A stretch of 64,000 bases of DNA from Meiothermus sp. (GCF_026004055.1 NZ_BPIJ01000001.1:682001-746000); one strand, 5' to 3'; positions 17,736-26,591 are shown, counted from the first letter of the stretch. A program made the numbers and translations. The notes: generated by a model from the letters alone, not told the origin.

Positions 17736-17774
17736 TAGAGCGCTCTTCACAAATATTGAGCCATCGGGAACTAA
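17736..17774 (+). repeat. Element F, left half only
   Basis: TAGAGCGCTCTTCACA and the following stretch match the left half of element F (complete copy at 60702-60793). Element C is inserted at the same internal position as in the copy at 27001; the right half is not found here. The rest of 17532-17735 shows nothing recognisable. Confidence 0.55.
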
Positions 17775-17968
17775 TACCGGATTCAAAAAGATACTCTTCA
17801 AAACCAAAAACCCAGAGGCTATCTTTTTGAATCCTAGAGCACACCCCTCCCTGACGGTCGGCGAAAAAAACGTCTCCCTTCCAAGGGGCGGTATCGCCCT
17901 CCGCTACGCGGATAACTTTGGTCGGGTTAGTCCGTCACCGAAGGGTGGCGAACTACCCGAATCTGGTA
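17775..17968 (+). repeat. MITE-like element C, copy 1
   Basis: 194 bp with inverted ends TACCGGATTC and GAATCTGGTA, flanked on both sides by TAA (17772-17774, 17969-17971), a 3-bp TNA-type target duplication as made by some IS5-group elements. The left end forms a perfect 15-bp hairpin (GGATTCAAAAAGATA with its complement ending at 17833). The remainder is nearly identical to the copies at 27040 and 63827. No transposase frame. Confidence 0.8.
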
Positions 17969-17990
17969 TAACGACGGGTTTCGGGGTAGG

Positions 17991-18770
17991 TCATAACGTC
18001 TCCAGCCAAGGCAGCATCTCCAGCAGGTTGGAGACCTCGAGGTCGGCTTTATACCGAGGGTCTTTGGGCTTGAAGCCACGCTCCACCCAGACCGATTTCA
18101 TCCCCACGCCCGCCGCCCCGGCCACATCCCGCTCGGGGTTGTCTCCCACCATCACACATTCCGAAGGCTCCACCCCGAGTTCCTTGCAGATCTGCTCGAA
18201 GATGCCGGGCTCGGGCTTGCCAATATCGAGTTCGCCCGAAACTGCCACGGCATCAAAACGGTCTTGTAGAAGACAACCCTCGAGCTTCTCCCGCTGCAAA
18301 TCGGGCACGCCATTGGTCACAATGCCCAGTCGGTAACCCGAAAGAGCTTTCAACAGCCGGTCAATTTCGGGATAACGAGGGTACAAGCGCCGCTCGGAAA
18401 GGTATCGATGAGCCAACGCCTCACACAGCGCATCGTCGTGAACACCCTGCTCATCTAAAGACTCACGCCAGACCGCCACACGAAAGGCCGGCGCCCAGTC
18501 GTGCAGGATTTTCAGTGCGGGGTGGGTTTGCACCTCGTAGCGGGCCCAAAGCCCCTCGCCTGCACTGTGACCGATGCGTTGGGTGTAGTCAAAAACCGGC
18601 GAAGCCCTCCACAGGCGTACAGCATTTTCTTCAGCCGCCTGAATCAAGCGGGGAATATCCAGGCTGTACCAGGAAGCCGCATAGAAAGCACAACTGCGCA
18701 ATGCATGGAGCGAGACCGGATGGTCTAGGATCAGGGTTTCGTCAAGATCAAAAAGAACAGCCCGAATCAC
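17991..18770 (-). CDS. HAD-superfamily hydrolase (class IA)
   Basis: 259 residues. Motif I is FDLDETLILD (nucleophile Asp8 and Asp10), motif II IVTNG (Ser/Thr position), motif III Lys in DIGKPEPGIF, motif IV VMVGDNPERDV. The helical cap between motifs I and II is of the C1 type, as in phosphoglycolate/pyrimidine nucleotide phosphatases and haloacid dehalogenases. A phosphatase of small metabolites is likely; the substrate is unknown. It stands alone between repeat-rich spacers. Confidence 0.88.
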   Translation of the reverse strand: MIRAVLFDLDETLILDHPVSLHALRSCAFYAASWYSLDIPRLIQAAEENAVRLWRASPVFDYTQRIGHSAGEGLWARYEVQTHPALKILHDWAPAFRVAVWRESLDEQGVHDDALCEALAHRYLSERRLYPRYPEIDRLLKALSGYRLGIVTNGVPDLQREKLEGCLLQDRFDAVAVSGELDIGKPEPGIFEQICKELGVEPSECVMVGDNPERDVAGAAGVGMKSVWVERGFKPKDPRYKADLEVSNLLEMLPWLETL

Positions 18771-18857
18771 CGCTCAATCTTACGCTAATCGGTGCCTACA
18801 TGGAGTCTTTGCTTTAGTCGGCCTGTACCCACAGAGCTCCAATGCAAGGCATCTACC

Positions 18858-19406
18858 CTAATTTGCCTCCAGCAAAACCCGTGCTCCCAGCACAGCAGCC
18901 TCACCAACTTCCCGGGTGAGTTTCAGACCCTCGATCAGGGCCTGCAGGTAGCTTTCCTCCATCAGGGCCATCTCCACAGCCATGATTTTCTCAAAGGACT
19001 CGATGGCCAAAAACACCTCGCTGCCCCGCAGGGCTTGCCGAAGGTGCTCTAAAGTTAGCTCCTGCACGATACCCGCCGCGGGCAACACATGCTCGGGCCG
19101 CACCCCTACGTGGGCATGTACCAGGCCAATGCGCACACGCCGCTTGGCATAGGCTTCGTCATAGAGGCCCGAAAAAATCTCGCGGTACCAGGCGGCAAAC
19201 GAACGGTACAGCCGCTCCACCCGACCGGGCGTTCCCCAGAGAATTTGGTGCATCTCGGGGTCGCGACCCAGATAGTCGTAGAAGGCCAGGGCGATTTCCG
19301 AAGCCATGGGGGTCATGAGGGGCTCGAGCTTTCGCAGCATCTGAGTATGGTGCTCGAGGAGACCCGTGCGCGCTATCAGTTTGCACAGTAGCCCATAGGC
19401 TTCCAT
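18858..19406 (-). CDS. Protoglobin-like single-domain heme sensor globin
   Basis: 182 residues from the ATG at 19406. The helical pattern matches protoglobins and globin-coupled-sensor heads: FYDYLGRDPEMHQILW, then RLYRSFAAWYREIFSGLYDEAYAKRRVRIGLVHAHVGVRPEHVLPAAGIVQELTLEHL. The proximal His is probably the one in VRIGLVHAHVGV. The last 60 residues continue as helices but no GGDEF, methyl-accepting or other output domain follows, so it is a stand-alone globin that may bind O2, CO or NO. The start is not certain. Confidence 0.75.
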   Translation of the reverse strand: MEAYGLLCKLIARTGLLEHHTQMLRKLEPLMTPMASEIALAFYDYLGRDPEMHQILWGTPGRVERLYRSFAAWYREIFSGLYDEAYAKRRVRIGLVHAHVGVRPEHVLPAAGIVQELTLEHLRQALRGSEVFLAIESFEKIMAVEMALMEESYLQALIEGLKLTREVGEAAVLGARVLLEAN

Positions 19407-19533
19407 ATGGGACAATCGTACCTTGACAAACGGTTTTTGGAAACGCCGGCGCCAGGCCCAGACGCCATTGTCCGTGTGAGGAGGCCACCGGCTGTACAGG
19501 TACATCTGTACAATCTAACAAAATCCCCCGACC

Positions 19534-19837
19534 TAGTGGTCTGGTAACAAAGTATGTGACCCTACTTTTTCCGTCATTGCGAGCAACCGCAGGATGCGAA
19601 GCAATCCAGAGCGGACTCCCACGAATACCCGGTACAGGGAACTTTGCTGTACCGGGTATATTCTGCCTCACCACGTGAGGCGTAATTGGAGACGCGACGG
19701 AATCTCTGGCCTGGCTAGCCCAGTCAACCCTATCTGGATTGCTTCGTCGGCCTAAGGCCTCCTCGCAATGACGAGGCGTTCGTAAAGAAAACACCGTATC
19801 TGCATAAAGTGACAAGCATCCGCTTAACAAAGCACTA
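19534..19837 (+). repeat. MITE-like element B, copy 2 (carries element E)
   Basis: Left end TAGTGGTCTGGTAACAAAG; the right end is decayed (AACAAAGCACTA) and abuts element A copy 1. The usual B palindrome is interrupted at 19611-19695 by a relative of element E, at the same site as in copy 6 (60416-60703). Confidence 0.75.
19611..19695 (+). repeat. Element E relative nested in element B
   Basis: Ends GCGGACTCCCACG and GGAGACGC; inner hairpin CCCGGTACAG ... CTGTACCGGG and a second hairpin around CCTCACCACGTGAGG. It interrupts the CCAGA/GAATCTCTGG junction that is continuous in B copy 4. Confidence 0.65.
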
Positions 19838-20179
19838 GTGGTCTGGTAACAAAATACGCAGTATGGGGTTTAGCCTTCAGAACGCGCCGTGTCTCGTAAA
19901 CCTGGGCCTTCGGTGCCTTGCCTGTACGGTCATGCAAAAAGCACCCCACCTCGCTTCGCCCCTTCCCTCCCCTACTGCGTAGGGGAGGCCAGGTGGGGTG
20001 GCTGACCTGGCCCTTCACCCAGCGGATTGGGGGCCTTGCCTGATACCCTCCCCCACCCTCCCTACGCGGTAGGGAGGGCGCTTTTAGGCCATCTCGGGGG
20101 CCGAAGTGGGATGGAATCTCTACAACGATGTATTCGGTGTGCGGTACATAACTTCGGAAATTTAGTTACCAGACCACTA
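19836..20179 (+). repeat. MITE-like element A, copy 1
   Basis: 344 bp with perfect 15-bp inverted ends (TAGTGGTCTGGTAAC and its complement). Inside are two strong palindromes (CTCCCCTACTGCGTAGGGGAG near 19970 and CCCTCCCTACGCGGTAGGGAGGG near 20055). The ends match those of element B, so both are probably mobilised by the same transposase. Four copies occur in the window and none encodes a transposase. Confidence 0.85.
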
Positions 20180-20189
20180 GCTTCAACCC

Positions 20190-20219
20190 CGCCCTCTCCT
20201 ACGCCGTAGGGGAGGGCGG
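20190..20219. other. Stable hairpin downstream of gltB
   Basis: GCCCTCTCCTAC/GTAGGGGAGGGC stem with a 3-base loop between element A and the gltB stop. There is no T tract on the gltB side, so it is more likely an mRNA 3' stabiliser or repeat relic than a full intrinsic terminator. Confidence 0.45.
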
Positions 20220-20276
20220 TTTCGGGCTATCCCTTTCGGGGGCAACCAAAGCGGAAAGGGATTTCTGCGAAATGTA

Positions 20277-23200
20277 CTACTCGGTGCTGACTTCCTGTAC
20301 CACTTGCTGGTTGATAGGCAGCACCATACGGAAATGCGACGCAGGATCGGCCAAGAGTTTCACCAGACGCTCGGCTTTGTCCTCGCGCTCAGCAGCCCGC
20401 AGGGCCTCGAGGTACGCACCCATCAGTTCGCGCACATCGGCAATTCCCCGCTCATCCAGCTCCTGAATCGCAACTTTTGCGCCCTTGGCCAGCCGTCGCT
20501 GCATGGCCTCTTCGCTAAGGCCCATCTCGGGCCAGTAGCGCAGGTAGACCCGTCCGCCAGTCATGCCCGAGCAAATCCAGGGGCCCGGATCCCCCAACAC
20601 CACCGCCCGCCCACGGGTCATGTATTCGAAGGCAAAGCCCTTGGCCTGAGCACGGGCAGCAATGTTGCCCAGTTCGTCCTGCACCGGGCGATCGGGCTCG
20701 CCCGCCAGCACCACATCGGCCCCGGAAAGGCGGATGCAGAAGCGACTGTCGGCCTGCCCCTCCACAATCAGCAAGCCTCCGATTGCGCCATACGCGAAAG
20801 ACTTCCCGACCGAGCCGTCTACGTACTGCCCGAAAGGGTTACGGCCCTTTAGGATCGCTACCTTGCCGCCGTAGGCGTTCTTGGCGATGCCGTCCTGAGC
20901 ACCACCTTCCACCACGATGTCCAACCCTTCCACGTTAAACGCAGCAATCCCGTTACCGGCTACACTCCCCGCGTCAAAGCGCAGCTCGACCCTGGCATCC
21001 CACCCCTTGCCGTACAAGCGGCGACGGGCAATTTCTCCGGCCAGGTGAGTGCCCAAGGCCCGGTCGGTGGAGCCTACCGGCCCATCCTGGAACAAGAGTT
21101 CGCGTCCACCATCGGCATAGGCCTGGGTAACCACCTCGGTAATCGAACGGGTGAGCTGGTTCAGGGGTTTGCGTAGCACATGGGCCGAGCGTTCGCCCAG
21201 CCACTCGGGGGCCGCAACGGGTTCAAAAAAGTAGCCAAGATCCAGTTCGCTAGTATGGCCTTCTTGCGTCAGCAAATCGCTGCGGCCCACCAGTTCACGC
21301 AGGCTTCCTGCGCCCAGGGCCGAGACCAGCCGGCGTAACTCCTGACCTTTAGCACCAAAAAAGGTCACAAGTTGTTCCACGGCCCGCTCGAGCTCTTGCG
21401 GTACAAAACGCTTGAGCCCATGGGCCTGGGCTTGCTCCGTGGTTTCGATCTGAGTAGCGATGCCTACGTGGCAGGTGTCCATCTGGCACTGGCGGCAGAT
21501 GGTACACCCAATGGCTACCATGGCCATGGTGGCCATACCCACCCGGTCGGCTCCCAAAAGCACCATGCGGAGGGTGTCGTAGGCAGTCTTGAGGCCGCCA
21601 TCGGCCCAAAGCTCCACCCTGTCGCGCATTCCAGCCCGCACCAAGGCCCGGTGGGCCCGTCGAACCCCGATTTCTACCGGCAGACCGGCGTATTTGAGGG
21701 CATGCCAGCGCGCCGCTCCTGTGCCGCCCTCAAAGCCTGACAGCGCAATCACATCGGCCCCGGCCTTGGCAATGCCCACCGCAATGGTGCCGATGCCCGG
21801 AATAACCGGCACCTTGACCGAAACCTTGGCCTTGGGGTTCACGGTTTTGAGCTCTTCGATCAGCTGGGCCAGGTCTTCGATGGAGTAGAGGTCGTGGTTG
21901 TTGGAGGGTGAGATTAAATCCACTCCCGGTACAGCGTTGCGGGCCGCAGCGACCTTGGCCGTAACCTTTTTGCCCGGCAGGTGTCCTCCCTCTCCGGGCT
22001 TAGCCCCCTGACCGATTTTGATCTCGATGAAGCCCGCCGAGTTGAGCATGTAGGCATGGGCGCCAAAACGGCCCGAGGCCACCTGCTGGCCGCGCCAGTG
22101 GGTATACTTGCCCAGCATGTCGGGAATTTCGCCGCCCTCGCCGTTGATGCAAACCATGTTGAGCTTTTTGGCCGCCTCAATGTAGGCCCGGAAGCTGGCC
22201 TCGCCTTGCGAGCCAAAGCTCATGGCCGTAATCACAAAGGGCAGCGAGTGGCCTCCCACGCTCAGATCTACTTCCTCGGGGTTGACCTCGGACTTACCGG
22301 GGAAACGCACGCTCAAAAGCTGCCGGGCCGCAACCGGCGACTCTTGCTCGAGCCCCCGCACCTTCTCCTGGAAGTGCTCGTAGGGCGACTGCCCGGACGA
22401 AACATCCATGGCCGCCTTGAAAATGCGGGAGTTAAAGCGGAAGTCTTTGGCTGGCAGTACTTTCTCGGCATTTAGCAGGTTGAGCCGCTCCAGCAAGGTG
22501 CGCTCGAGTTCCAACAACCCATAGCCTGCCTTATCCGAACCCAAAAAGTTGCGGATGCCAAACTGCTCGGCCAGTTCGGGCTTGAGGCCGATGGCGCTGA
22601 AGATGCGCCCATAGCCGCGCACCTCGTGGATGCCCATGGTGGAGATAACCTTCTCCAGGCCTTTTTTGAGGCCCTCGAGCAGGTTTTGCAAGCCCAGCGC
22701 ACCCTTGGCGGCCTGGGCCTTGTGCTGCATGAGCCAAGGCGCTACTGCGTCGGCGCCCAGGCCCAAGCACACCGCCAGGTCGTGCAGGTTGCGCACCCCC
22801 CCGGAGTGCACCAGCACCGAGGTGCGGCGGCGCAGCGAGATGCCCTCCTCGTCGCGGGCCTCTTCCAGAGCTTTGCCCACAGCAGCCAGGGCCAGGTACA
22901 CATCGAGCCAGACCCCTCCCTCAAAAGCACCCCGATCCGAGAGCACCAAAAGCTCCGCTCCGCTGCGAACGGCCTCTACCGCACTTTCTTGCAGTCGTTT
23001 GAGACCGGCTGCAATGCCCTCCTCTACTGAGAACTGTAAGGGCAATACGGCATGCTTGAAACGGCTAAGGGCTTCTTCATAGGTCAGGGTTCCCTGGCCT
23101 TGCGCAATGGCTCGTACGGTAGAAGCGGTTTCTTCCAACAACACCGGCACTACCAGTTCTTCCACATGGCCTGCCCCCCGCCCATCGGGCAAAGGCCGGC

Positions 23201-24773
23201 GCCCCAGGATGCTGCGGGTGGAGAAATGTTCGATCTCGCGCTCGCGGTCGATGGCCGGGTTGGTCACCACCGCCACGGTTTCTTTGAAGAACTCCGAAAG
23301 GTTGGGTTTTTCGGGGTTGAGGGCCGCGATGGGGCCGTCGTATCCAAGCGAGCCGATGGGCTCGTTGCCGTTTTCTGCCAGGGCCTCGAGGTAGCCCGCA
23401 TCCCAGCGATCCCAGCCATAGGCCCGCTCGAGGTTCGGCGAAGGGGGCGCAGGCTTATCTTCCACCTGGGCCTCGCTGCCCCCGGCCACCGGGGGAATCG
23501 AGCCATAGCGCGGCCCGGCCAGGTGGACTCGGTAGCCCTCGAGGCTATGGGTTTTGGTCAGGATACGCTCCAGCACCTGGCGCTGGTGGCGGTCGAAAGG
23601 AAAGAGCCGGGCTCCGTCCGGGGTAAGCCGCAGGTACATTTTTTCCCCTGGGGCAAAAGGACGAGGCTCAGACACAAACTCCTCTACGGTAAACACCCCC
23701 CGCTCCGAGCTAAAAACGTACTCCGAGTCGGTCTCGACAAACCACAAAGGGCGTAGCCCCATGGCATCGGTACCAAAAACGGCTTCTTCGCGGTGGCGCG
23801 TCACCAGAGCTGCCGGGCCCTGGGCCAGCGGGCCAAAGCGCTGGCGCAGGTTCATGTACAGGTCTTGCAGGGCCGGGGAGTAGTTCTTGATCTCACCCAG
23901 AATAGGCGGAAAAGCCACATCCATGGCCTCGGGCAGGGAAAGACCAAAACGGTAGAGCAAACCCTCCAGGATTCGGTTCAGATCCTGCGAGTCGGAGCCG
24001 CCGGTGAGCGGAATATCCAAAAAACGCCCTTCACGGCGCAGCCGCTCGATGGTGTTGATCTCACCGTTGTGGCCCAGCAGGCCAAAGGGCTGCACCGCCT
24101 CGAAGGTGGACATGGTGTTGGTGGAGTAGCGGTTGTGGCCAAGGGTGATGGTGGATTTGTACTCTGCCCGCGACAGCTCCGGGAAGTAGCGCTTGAGAAT
24201 CTCGGCGGAACCCCGCACCTTGTAAACGACAGTGGCCGTGGATAGCGAGACCACGTGTACGGGGAAGCGCTGCTCTAAAAGCAAACCCAGTTCCCATAAT
24301 GGGCCGTCACCATCGGTGGAAAGCCCGGCGACCTGATAAAACAGCGGCTCGGTACGCTTGCCCACCGGCCCCAGCACGCTGCTGTTGGTCTCTGCTTTGC
24401 GCTCCAGCAGCAGCTTGATACCCCGCTTGGAACCCTCGACCCGGAACAAATCGAAGAGTTCCTGAACCCGCGTTCCCTCGCTTTTGGGAATAAAGAGGTG
24501 CCCCACAAAAAACCGGGGGTTTTGGGCCAGGTTGCTGTCCAAGCCGGCTTCGTACAAATAGCCTGCCCAAAGCTCGCGTGGAAGATCGGTCTGGATGCCT
24601 GTGCCGTCGCCTTCCCCCCGAATCAGACCGGCGCGATGGGCCATCTTGTAGAGGCTTTCGATGGTACGTTGCACATTGGCATGGCTTGGGCGTGCGCTCT
24701 TTTCTGCGATGGCGATGATTCCGCATGCATCGCGTCCATTTGGTATACCAGGGTAAGCCTCACTAAATTTCAT
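20277..24773 (-). CDS. gltB: Glutamate synthase large subunit (GOGAT)
   Basis: 1498 residues, full length. A class II glutamine amidotransferase domain (about 17-400) follows a 16-residue propeptide, with the nucleophile Cys17 in DACGIIAIA after processing. The central domain (about 470-760) and the FMN-binding synthase domain (about 800-1180; KVSVKVPVIPGIGTIAVGIAKAGADVI, SGFEGGTGAA) precede the 3Fe-4S ligands in CTICRQCQMDTCHVG and the C-terminal GXGXG beta-helix domain (NAYGGKVAILKGRNPFGQYVDGSVG). It makes two glutamates from glutamine and 2-oxoglutarate. No gltD is adjacent, so the electron donor (ferredoxin or an unlinked small subunit) is unresolved. ggaggtc precedes the ATG. Confidence 0.95.
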   Translation of the reverse strand: MKFSEAYPGIPNGRDACGIIAIAEKSARPSHANVQRTIESLYKMAHRAGLIRGEGDGTGIQTDLPRELWAGYLYEAGLDSNLAQNPRFFVGHLFIPKSEGTRVQELFDLFRVEGSKRGIKLLLERKAETNSSVLGPVGKRTEPLFYQVAGLSTDGDGPLWELGLLLEQRFPVHVVSLSTATVVYKVRGSAEILKRYFPELSRAEYKSTITLGHNRYSTNTMSTFEAVQPFGLLGHNGEINTIERLRREGRFLDIPLTGGSDSQDLNRILEGLLYRFGLSLPEAMDVAFPPILGEIKNYSPALQDLYMNLRQRFGPLAQGPAALVTRHREEAVFGTDAMGLRPLWFVETDSEYVFSSERGVFTVEEFVSEPRPFAPGEKMYLRLTPDGARLFPFDRHQRQVLERILTKTHSLEGYRVHLAGPRYGSIPPVAGGSEAQVEDKPAPPSPNLERAYGWDRWDAGYLEALAENGNEPIGSLGYDGPIAALNPEKPNLSEFFKETVAVVTNPAIDREREIEHFSTRSILGRRPLPDGRGAGHVEELVVPVLLEETASTVRAIAQGQGTLTYEEALSRFKHAVLPLQFSVEEGIAAGLKRLQESAVEAVRSGAELLVLSDRGAFEGGVWLDVYLALAAVGKALEEARDEEGISLRRRTSVLVHSGGVRNLHDLAVCLGLGADAVAPWLMQHKAQAAKGALGLQNLLEGLKKGLEKVISTMGIHEVRGYGRIFSAIGLKPELAEQFGIRNFLGSDKAGYGLLELERTLLERLNLLNAEKVLPAKDFRFNSRIFKAAMDVSSGQSPYEHFQEKVRGLEQESPVAARQLLSVRFPGKSEVNPEEVDLSVGGHSLPFVITAMSFGSQGEASFRAYIEAAKKLNMVCINGEGGEIPDMLGKYTHWRGQQVASGRFGAHAYMLNSAGFIEIKIGQGAKPGEGGHLPGKKVTAKVAAARNAVPGVDLISPSNNHDLYSIEDLAQLIEELKTVNPKAKVSVKVPVIPGIGTIAVGIAKAGADVIALSGFEGGTGAARWHALKYAGLPVEIGVRRAHRALVRAGMRDRVELWADGGLKTAYDTLRMVLLGADRVGMATMAMVAIGCTICRQCQMDTCHVGIATQIETTEQAQAHGLKRFVPQELERAVEQLVTFFGAKGQELRRLVSALGAGSLRELVGRSDLLTQEGHTSELDLGYFFEPVAAPEWLGERSAHVLRKPLNQLTRSITEVVTQAYADGGRELLFQDGPVGSTDRALGTHLAGEIARRRLYGKGWDARVELRFDAGSVAGNGIAAFNVEGLDIVVEGGAQDGIAKNAYGGKVAILKGRNPFGQYVDGSVGKSFAYGAIGGLLIVEGQADSRFCIRLSGADVVLAGEPDRPVQDELGNIAARAQAKGFAFEYMTRGRAVVLGDPGPWICSGMTGGRVYLRYWPEMGLSEEAMQRRLAKGAKVAIQELDERGIADVRELMGAYLEALRAAEREDKAERLVKLLADPASHFRMVLPINQQVVQEVSTE

Positions 24774-24818
24774 CTACGCAGACCTCCAGAGCACAGCTAA
24801 AAGGATGTGGGGGGAAAC

Positions 24819-24838
24819 CTTCGCATAAGTTTGCGAAG
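24819..24838. other. Hairpin in the gltB leader
   Basis: CTTCGCA/TGCGAAG stem with a 6-base loop, in the untranslated leader about 45 bases before the gltB start and just after the predicted transcription start. It could be a regulator site or leader structure. Confidence 0.4.
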
Positions 24839-24847
24839 ATTTGAAGC

Positions 24848-24876
24848 AGTATACGAACCGTTGGGTCTTACGTCAA
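24848..24876 (-). promoter_or_regulatory. gltB promoter
   Basis: On the minus strand, TTGACG (24876-24871) and TATACT (24853-24848) with a 17-base spacer. It predicts a leader of about 68 bases that includes a hairpin. Confidence 0.7.
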
Positions 24877-24998
24877 TACAAAACAGACCCTGTAGAGAGC
24901 TTCTTTTTTGTGGTTTAGGACAAAAACGCCTCGCCTTGTTTCGACACTGCCCGCAAAGCCTTGGTAGGCTAGAAAAAACCCTCCAAGAACGCATTTTC

Positions 24999-25028
24999 TT
25001 GACATTGTCTTATGCTTACACCTACAAT
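24999..25028 (+). promoter_or_regulatory. spoVS promoter
   Basis: TTGACA (24999-25004), spacer 18, TACAAT (25023-25028), 31 bases before the GTG start; aligned divergently to the gltB promoter. Confidence 0.7.
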
Positions 25029-25059
25029 GCAAAGAGGAGCGTTACGCCTTGGAGGTTTT

Positions 25060-25332
25060 GTGGAAACGTTGCGTGTATCCGGCAAGTCACGTCCCAACTC
25101 CGTTGCAGGCGCTATCGCCGCGCTGTTGCGCTCCCAGAGCGAGGTCGAGGTGCAAGCCATCGGCCCCGAGGCGGTCAACCAAGCCGTCAAAGCCATTGCC
25201 ATTGCCCGTGGCTACATTGCGCCGGACAACCTCGATCTGGTGGTGAAGCCGGCTTTTGTGAAACTCGAGCTCGAGAGCGAAGAGCGTACCGCTCTACGCT
25301 TCACGGTGCGTAGCCAGCCCTTGCAGCCATAA
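25060..25332 (+). CDS. spoVS: SpoVS-family protein
   Basis: 90 residues from a GTG at 25060 with ggagg just upstream (25051-25055). This start gives the family N-terminus VETLRVSGKSRPNSVAGAIA, followed by IQAIGPEAVNQAVKAIAIARGYIAP, DLVVKPAF and EERTALRFTV. SpoVS is named from Bacillus sporulation, but small Alba-like relatives occur widely in non-sporulating bacteria including Deinococcota; a nucleic-acid-binding regulatory role is likely. It is divergent from gltB. Upstream frames from 25012 lie in the promoter and leader and are not used. Confidence 0.9.
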   Translation: METLRVSGKSRPNSVAGAIAALLRSQSEVEVQAIGPEAVNQAVKAIAIARGYIAPDNLDLVVKPAFVKLELESEERTALRFTVRSQPLQP

Positions 25333-25432
25333 AACCCTGCGCGGTTTGTTGCGACAATGTCCTTGAACTGCTAGGCCGTTCTTTTCTCTCGATTCTGAGG
25401 TGATATATCCTACATGACACGTGTTTTAGCAC

Positions 25433-25620
25433 TAAATGGTCTGGTCGTCACTTTGCCCTTACAAATCCAAACGTGAGCACCTTGTCATTGTGAGGAGGCC
25501 CCCGCCGACGAAGCAATCCAGATTAGGTTTGACCTGGCTAGCTGCACCAGAGATTCTGGATTGCTTCGCATCCTGCGGATGCTCACAATGACGGGAGAAG
25601 GCTGGCGTCACATACTTTGG
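25433..25620 (-). repeat. MITE-like element B, copy 3, one end lost
   Basis: Reverse orientation. The TGGTCTGG end (25437) and the core palindrome are present, but the opposite end stops at CATACTTTG where element D sequence begins, without the terminal inverted repeat. Confidence 0.7.
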
Positions 25621-25684
25621 GAGGGACAGCGCGAACCTGGGTTGGATGGCAGTAGGAAAGTATCCGTACAGGCATCTATACGAC
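25618..25684 (+). repeat. Element D, right-hand part
   Basis: Matches the right half of the element at 48364-48487, ending GTACAGGCATCTATACGAC. It is joined directly to the truncated B element. Beyond it, 25685-25871 holds no other recognisable feature apart from the leader of the next gene. Confidence 0.6.
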
Positions 25685-25871
25685 GATGTACTAAATTTTG
25701 CCTTCAGCTTTGGGCTTTCCGCGATTCTCACTAGTTCGAAAACACGCCCTTGGCTTGATTGTCTGCTAGAGCTACCCCCAATTGTGATCTTTTGCACCCA
25801 GTCTAGACCGGTGACCTAAGACTCAGAGCCCTCACGTGGGGTTTGGTACCTTGTACGTGTAGGAGGGAAGG

Positions 25872-26546
25872 ATGACGATAACGTTTTTACTGATGATTGT
25901 GGTTTTTGTGGCAACGCTGTTCATACAGTTTTGGCTCCAGAGTACCTACGCTCGCTACAGCCGTGTACCCAACAGCCGAGGGGTGACAGGCGAGCAGGTA
26001 GCACGTGCCATTCTCGATGCCTATGGGCTGCACAACGTGCGGGTAGAAATGGTGCCGGGTGCCCTTACCGACCACTACGACCCCATCGCCAAAGCGGTGC
26101 GCCTGTCCGAGCCCAACTATCACTCCCCCTCGGCAGCCGCCCTCGCCGTAGCCGCCCACGAGGTTGGGCACGCTATCCAGGACGCCAAGAGCTACGCCTG
26201 GTTGCGGGTTCGACACAGCATTCTGCCGGTAGCCAACATTGGTAGCATGTTTGGCCCCTGGATCTTTATTGCCGGAATGGTGATGGGCGCAGCCGGCCTA
26301 ATGAGCATTGGCATCTGGCTCTTTGCCGCCGCCGCCCTGTTCCAGCTCGTGACCTTGCCCGTAGAGTTCGATGCCTCCAACCGGGCCCTGAACATCCTCA
26401 AAAAGATGAACTTTCTGGACAGCTCTGAGATGCATGGGGCCAGGGCCGTCCTGACCGCCGCCGCCATGACCTATGTGGCCGCGCTGGCCAACTCGGTTGC
26501 TACCATTCTGCACTACGTCGCCATCATGATGTCTAACCGCGAGTAA
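25872..26546 (+). CDS. Membrane zinc metallopeptidase (YugP family)
   Basis: 224 residues with a hydrophobic N-terminal helix (about 3-22) and further membrane segments at about 118-160 and near 195-215. The zinc site is HEVGH in VAAHEVGHAIQD (about 96-100), with the YugP-family downstream VEFDASNRAL segment supplying the third ligand. YugP-type proteins are uncharacterised integral-membrane peptidases, probably cutting within or near the membrane. aggaggg precedes the ATG, and a clear intrinsic terminator follows. Confidence 0.88.
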   Translation: MTITFLLMIVVFVATLFIQFWLQSTYARYSRVPNSRGVTGEQVARAILDAYGLHNVRVEMVPGALTDHYDPIAKAVRLSEPNYHSPSAAALAVAAHEVGHAIQDAKSYAWLRVRHSILPVANIGSMFGPWIFIAGMVMGAAGLMSIGIWLFAAAALFQLVTLPVEFDASNRALNILKKMNFLDSSEMHGARAVLTAAAMTYVAALANSVATILHYVAIMMSNRE

Positions 26547-26560
26547 AGCGCTAGAAAAAG

Positions 26561-26591
26561 AAAACCCCTGGGAGCTTCCCAGGGGTTTTTT
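26561..26591 (+). terminator. Intrinsic terminator after the zinc peptidase
   Basis: AAAACCCCTGGGA / TCCCAGGGGTTTT stem with a 3-base loop and a six-T run; also symmetrical enough to end transcription of the tRNA unit from the other side. Confidence 0.85.

Noticed and set aside
19840-20180. Two roughly 60-codon frames repeated in every element A copy (one on each strand)
   Set aside because: They follow the palindromes of the repeat, lack ribosome sites and are intact only because the copies are nearly identical; no protein family is visible.
19840-20180. CRISPR array
   Set aside because: The repeated units are dispersed 200-350 bp elements, not short regularly spaced direct repeats, and no cas genes are present.
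25060-25332. SpoVS as evidence of a spore former
   Set aside because: SpoVS relatives are widespread in non-sporulating Deinococcota and all other genes fit that group.
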